A stretch of 16,726 nt of DNA from JBBSIN01 sp038232055 (GTDB lineage: Bacteria > Actinomycetota > Actinomycetes > JADGOV01), in contig JBBSIN010000053.1 in NCBI GenBank assembly GCA_038232055.1, forward strand, positions 1 through 16,726. The letters are read 5' to 3'. This document shows, piece by piece, positions 13,937 through 16,726 of this stretch. The notes below the pieces were generated by a model. That model saw only the letters and a program-made list of their open reading frames with translations, was not told where the DNA came from and ran no database searches. Position 1 is the stretch's first letter; each line of letters opens with the position of its first letter. The translations under genes were made by a program, and so were the position numbers.

Positions 13937-14314
13937 GTGAGCCTCCGACGCCGCTGCTCCCGCGCCGCCTGTGGACAGCCGGCCGTCGCCACCCTGACCT
14001 ACGTCTACGCCGACTCGACAGCGGTGCTGGGACCACTGGCGACCTACGCGGAACCGCACTGCTACGACCTCTGTGACGTCCATGCCGGCCGGCTGGTCGC
14101 GCCCCGGGGCTGGGACGTCGTCCGACAAGAGACCGACCCGGGGAGCTCCGGCCCGAGCAGTGACGACCTGGAGGCGCTCGCCGATGCGGTGCGAGAGGCC
14201 GCGCGGCCGGCCCGTCCGCTGGCGCCCCCGATGACCGAGGGCGCCCGGCGCGGCCATCTCCGCATCCTGCGCCACGTCGATCCGGTGGAGGATGCCGGCG
14301 GGCAGCCGATCTGA
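13937..14314 (+). CDS. DUF3499 family protein (125 aa)
   Basis: The N-terminal half looks like a zinc-binding fold: CSRAAC (C7, C12) pairs with HCYDLCDVH (C42, C46, H49). ATLTYVYADSTAVLGPL lies between them and AGRLVAPRGWDVV follows. The C-terminal third is charged and probably flexible. The family lies next to whiB and phosphomannomutase in actinobacteria (Rv3258c-like in mycobacteria). The function is unknown. GTG 13937 gives the family N-terminus and a near-leaderless transcript. Confidence 0.88.
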   Translation: MSLRRRCSRAACGQPAVATLTYVYADSTAVLGPLATYAEPHCYDLCDVHAGRLVAPRGWDVVRQETDPGSSGPSSDDLEALADAVREAARPARPLAPPMTEGARRGHLRILRHVDPVEDAGGQPI

Positions 14315-14390
14315 AGTCGGACTCAAGTATTTCCCCCGATCGGCCGAAGGCTCCCCCGTCGCAGCCACTCGCAGCCCCCGGAGATCCCCT

Positions 14391-14663
14391 GTGCCTTTCC
14401 TCTCAGCCCCCTCGCTCATGCCCGCACAGCGCACCGCCGGGACCGCCTCGCTGACCCAGCGCAGTGCGCGCTCCGGACGCTCGTGCGACACCTGCGGCGA
14501 TGTCCGCCTTACCGAGATCGGCATGACCCTGACCGACGGCACGTCCGTCGAGTTCGTCTCCTGCCACCACTGCGAGACCAAGCTCTGGCAGGAGTCCGTC
14601 AGCGGTCGCACGGTCGACCTCTCCTTCGACACCGTGATCGCGCACACCCGCAAGATGCGCTGA
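14391..14663 (+). CDS. Small zinc-ribbon protein (90 aa)
   Basis: CDTC (C32, C35) and CHHC (C58, C61) form two CXXC knuckles around a beta hairpin reading TEIGMTLTDGTSVEFVS. This is a classic zinc ribbon. The first 30 residues are basic and Ser/Thr-rich, probably disordered. GTG 14391 has GGAG 7 nt upstream; an ATG at 14418 is an alternative. A longer frame to 14292 overlaps DUF3499 and is unlikely. It sits between DUF3499 and manB, 50 bp before manB. I recognise the fold but know no function. Confidence 0.72.
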   Translation: MPFLSAPSLMPAQRTAGTASLTQRSARSGRSCDTCGDVRLTEIGMTLTDGTSVEFVSCHHCETKLWQESVSGRTVDLSFDTVIAHTRKMR

Positions 14664-14701
14664 CGTCCGGCGTACGCCGGCCCGGCATCGACGCCGCCGA
14701 G

Positions 14702-14707
14702 TAGGCT
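14702..14707 (+). promoter_or_regulatory. Leaderless-type -10 for manB
   Basis: TAGGCT is followed by exactly 6 nt and then the GTG at 14714. No Shine-Dalgarno site lies between. It gives manB its own promoter inside the gene row. Confidence 0.55.
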
Positions 14708-14713
14708 CGCGGC

Positions 14714-16069
14714 GTGTCCGGCCGCCTCGACCTGTCTTCGATCGTCAAGGCGTACGACGTCCGCGGCATCGTTCCGGACCAGCTCGACGAGCGGGTCGCG
14801 CGGGCGCTCGGGGCGGCGTTCGTCAGCTTCACCGGCGCCCGTCAGATCGTGACGGCGCACGACATGCGGGCCTCGTCGGGTCCGCTCGCCGCCGCGTTCG
14901 CCGAGGGCGCGACGAGCCAGGGTGCCGATGTGGTGGCCGCTGGGCTCGGCTCGACCGACCTGCTCTACTTCGCCTCGGGTTCGCTCGACGTGCCCGGCGC
15001 GATGGTCACGGCCAGCCACAACCCTGCGCGTTACAACGGCATCAAGCTCTGCCAGGCCGGGGCCGCACCCATCGGGCAGGAGACTGGTCTCGCCGAGATC
15101 CGGCGGCTGGCCGAGCACGGCGTCCCCCCGGCCGAGAAGGCGCCGGGGCGCGTTAGCGAGCGCCGGCTGCTTCCGGCGTACGCCGCATACCTGCGCCAGC
15201 TCGTGGACGTCTCCGCGATCCGGCGGCTGCGAGTCGTGGTCGACGCCGGCAACGGTATGGCCGGGTTGACAGTGCCGGCCGTCCTCGAGGGCCTACCCGT
15301 CGACCTGGTGCCGCACTACTTCGAGCTCGACGGCTCGTTTCCGCACCACGAGGCCAACCCGATCGAGCCGGCGAACCTCGTCGACCTGCAGGCCAAGGTG
15401 CTCGAGACCAGCGCCGACATCGGCCTCGCCTTCGACGGTGACGCCGACCGATGCTTCCTCGTCGACGAGCTGGGCAAGATCGTCTCTCCGTCGGTGCTCA
15501 CCGCACTGATCGCGACCCGCGAGCTGCGACGCGACCCCGGCTCGACGGTAATCCACAACGTCATCACGTCCAAGGCAGTGGCCGAAATCGTCCGCGAGCA
15601 CGGCGGCGTCCCGGAGCGCACCAGGGTCGGGCACTCCTTCATCAAGGGCAGGATGGCCGAGACGGGGGCGGTCTTCGGCGGCGAGCACTCCGGACACTTC
15701 TACTTCCGAGACTTCTGGCGGGCCGACTCGGGGCTGCTCGCCGCTCTGCATGCGCTCGCCGCACTCGGCGAGCAGGACGGCCCGCTCTCGACGCTGCTCG
15801 CCGCGTTCGGCCGCTACTCGGCCTCCGGTGAGATCAACTCGACCGTCGCCGACTCGGCGGCGAAGATGACTCAGGTGGAGCAAACCTACGCCGCGTCCGA
15901 CGGCATTACGGTGGACCACCTCGACGGGCTGAGCGTCCAGGCGCCCCACTGGTGGTTCAACCTCCGCCCGTCCAACACCGAGCCGCTGCTGCGGCTCAAT
16001 GTTGAAGCCGAGGACGAGGCCGTGATGGGCCGCGTCCGCGACGAGGTTCTCGCGCTGGTGCGCGGCTGA
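14714..16069 (+). CDS. manB: Phosphomannomutase / phosphoglucomutase ManB (451 aa)
   Basis: Interconverts mannose-6-phosphate and mannose-1-phosphate in the cytoplasm, the step before GDP-mannose. All four family motifs are present: the phosphoserine loop TASHNP (S101), the metal loop DGDADR (241-246), the sugar loop GEHSGH (323-328) and the phosphate loop RPSNTEP (418-424). The N-terminal SSIVKAYDVRGIVPDQLDE is typical of the alpha-D-phosphohexomutase family. Length is normal. GTG 14714 fits the leaderless TAGGCT. The Trm112-like gene follows after 18 bp and then the SIS isomerase, so the three probably form an operon. Preference for mannose over glucose is inferred from context. Confidence 0.94.
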   Translation: MSGRLDLSSIVKAYDVRGIVPDQLDERVARALGAAFVSFTGARQIVTAHDMRASSGPLAAAFAEGATSQGADVVAAGLGSTDLLYFASGSLDVPGAMVTASHNPARYNGIKLCQAGAAPIGQETGLAEIRRLAEHGVPPAEKAPGRVSERRLLPAYAAYLRQLVDVSAIRRLRVVVDAGNGMAGLTVPAVLEGLPVDLVPHYFELDGSFPHHEANPIEPANLVDLQAKVLETSADIGLAFDGDADRCFLVDELGKIVSPSVLTALIATRELRRDPGSTVIHNVITSKAVAEIVREHGGVPERTRVGHSFIKGRMAETGAVFGGEHSGHFYFRDFWRADSGLLAALHALAALGEQDGPLSTLLAAFGRYSASGEINSTVADSAAKMTQVEQTYAASDGITVDHLDGLSVQAPHWWFNLRPSNTEPLLRLNVEAEDEAVMGRVRDEVLALVRG

Positions 16070-16087
16070 TCCGCTGAGGAGAAACTG

Positions 16088-16270
16088 GTGAACCTCGACC
16101 CTGCACTGCTCGACGTGCTTGCCTGCCCGAACTGCCGCGCTCCGCTGCGCGTCGACGACCCCGCCGACGAGCTGGTCTGCACCGGTTGCGGTCTGGCCTA
16201 CCCGGTACGCGACGACATCCCGGTCCTGCTCGTCGACGAGGCGCGCCGCCCGGGCGTCGGAGCCCAGTGA
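16088..16270 (+). CDS. Trm112-like zinc-binding protein (60 aa)
   Basis: CPNC (C14, C17) and CTGC (C31, C34) form a zinc ribbon. LLDVLACPNCRAPLRV and LAYPVRDDIPVLLVDEA match the short bacterial Trm112/YcaR family. In eukaryotes Trm112 activates methyltransferases; the role of the bacterial proteins is unclear. GTG 16088 has GAGGAGA at 16076-16082. Its place between manB and the SIS isomerase is a common actinobacterial arrangement. The stop overlaps a GTG that opens a 15-codon frame. Confidence 0.9.
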   Translation: MNLDPALLDVLACPNCRAPLRVDDPADELVCTGCGLAYPVRDDIPVLLVDEARRPGVGAQ

Positions 16271-16314
16271 CCGTGACGGACCTCGTGGCGCCGGCCGCTC
16301 GGCGGTGGGCATGA
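16267..16314 (+). other. Fifteen-codon frame bridging the Trm112-like and SIS genes
   Basis: GTG 16267 overlaps the Trm112 stop (GTGA), and its own TGA at 16312-16314 overlaps the SIS ATG (ATGA). The peptide MTVTDLVAPAARRWA is not recognised. It may carry ribosomes from one gene to the next, or it may be chance. Confidence 0.25.
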
Positions 16315-16726
16315 CCGCTGCTTCGCTCGACGACTCGATGCTGGACGACGTGCCGGCGCTCGAAGCGGCGGACCCAGGGCAGATGCTGCGGGCGCTTGCG
16401 TCCTCGGCGGCACAGGTCCGCGCCGCCGCGACCGCGGCGCACGACATCGGCGTGGCCGCCCTGGCCGCCGACGGGCGCCCCCGCGCGGTGGTCGTGACCG
16501 GCATGGGCGGCTCGGCGATCGCGGGAGACGTGCTGGCCGCGCTCGCCGGACCGGCCTGTCCCGTTCCGGTCGTCGTCCACCGCGGTTACGGGCTGCCGGG
16601 TTGGGTCGGTGCAGCCGACCTCGTCGTCGCAGTTTCGTGCTCGGGAACGACGGCGGAGACGCTGTCCGCCTCGGATGAGGCAGCGCGACGCGGGTGTCCG
16701 CTGCTGGCCGTCGGCTGCTCGGGGTC
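16311..16726 (+). CDS. SIS-domain phosphoglucose/phosphomannose isomerase, N-terminal part (runs off the right edge)
   Basis: About 138 residues are present. VVVTGMGGSAIAGDVLAAL and the later VVAVSCSGTTAETL are the sugar-phosphate binding signatures of the SIS fold, as in the bifunctional phosphoglucose/phosphomannose isomerase family (Rv3256c-like). It would interconvert fructose-6-P with mannose-6-P or glucose-6-P and so feed manB. The ATG at 16311 is used; GTG 16305, two codons earlier, is an alternative. The ribosome binding site is weak, so coupling to the gene before it is likely. The C-terminal half with the catalytic residues lies outside the window. Confidence 0.85.
   Translation, partial: MTAASLDDSMLDDVPALEAADPGQMLRALASSAAQVRAAATAAHDIGVAALAADGRPRAVVVTGMGGSAIAGDVLAALAGPACPVPVVVHRGYGLPGWVGAADLVVAVSCSGTTAETLSASDEAARRGCPLLAVGCSG

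Noticed and set aside
12729..15118. Long minus-strand open frames across whiB, DUF3499 and the zinc-ribbon gene
   Set aside because: They are antisense frames of high-GC genes: Arg/Ala/Ser/Pro-rich, without family motifs and in conflict with well-supported genes.

Overview
The window is a high-GC stretch (about 70% or more by eye) of an actinobacterial chromosome. The signs are a two-domain FO synthase (FbiC), a two-domain FbiB, FbiA, a WhiB regulator, a DUF3499 protein, many GTG starts and several leaderless TANNNT-N6-GTG promoters. The order whiB / metallopeptidase-like / DUF3499 / phosphomannomutase / SIS isomerase, next to fbiA-fbiB and a mannose-1-phosphate guanylyltransferase, resembles the mycobacterial Rv3256c-Rv3264c neighbourhood as I remember it. 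I cannot name the genus.

Layout, left to right. (1) Positions 1-4760 are a glycan block. On the minus strand are a truncated SAM methyltransferase and a GT4-like glycosyltransferase that overlap by 4 bp. Divergent from them are a flippase-like UPF0104 membrane protein, a GT4 glycosyltransferase and a mannose-1-phosphate guanylyltransferase-like protein. (2) At 4809-6510 a DUF3105 membrane-anchored protein (minus) and an AlkA-like DNA glycosylase (plus) diverge from a palindromic promoter. (3) At 6534-12862 lie the F420 genes: fbiA-fbiB on the minus strand and fbiC on the plus strand. Between them is an atypical DUF559/AbiEi-type gene, flanked on both sides by blocks of one 12-bp repeat family (consensus CTCGGRCGATCA). 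(4) From 13050 to the end are whiB, a metallopeptidase-like gene without a recognisable HExxH motif (minus), DUF3499, a small zinc-ribbon protein, phosphomannomutase manB, a Trm112-like protein, and the start of a phosphoglucose/phosphomannose isomerase (SIS) gene that runs off the window.

How the genes fit together. The SIS isomerase, ManB and the ManC-like protein would convert a hexose phosphate through mannose-6-P and mannose-1-P to GDP-mannose. That could feed the glycosyltransferases and envelope glycans at the left. FbiC makes FO, FbiA joins a phospholactyl or phosphoenolpyruvyl moiety to it, and FbiB adds glutamates and carries the reductase domain. The guanylyltransferase FbiD/CofC is not in the window.

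The part most worth a second look is 8842-10148. It holds four blocks of the 12-bp repeat, arranged outward/inward on each side of the DUF559 gene. The outer blocks lie upstream of fbiA and fbiC in the same orientation relative to each gene. A second, unrelated 13-bp array lies in the divergent metallopeptidase/DUF3499 promoter region. No rRNA, tRNA, CRISPR array or insertion sequence was recognised.
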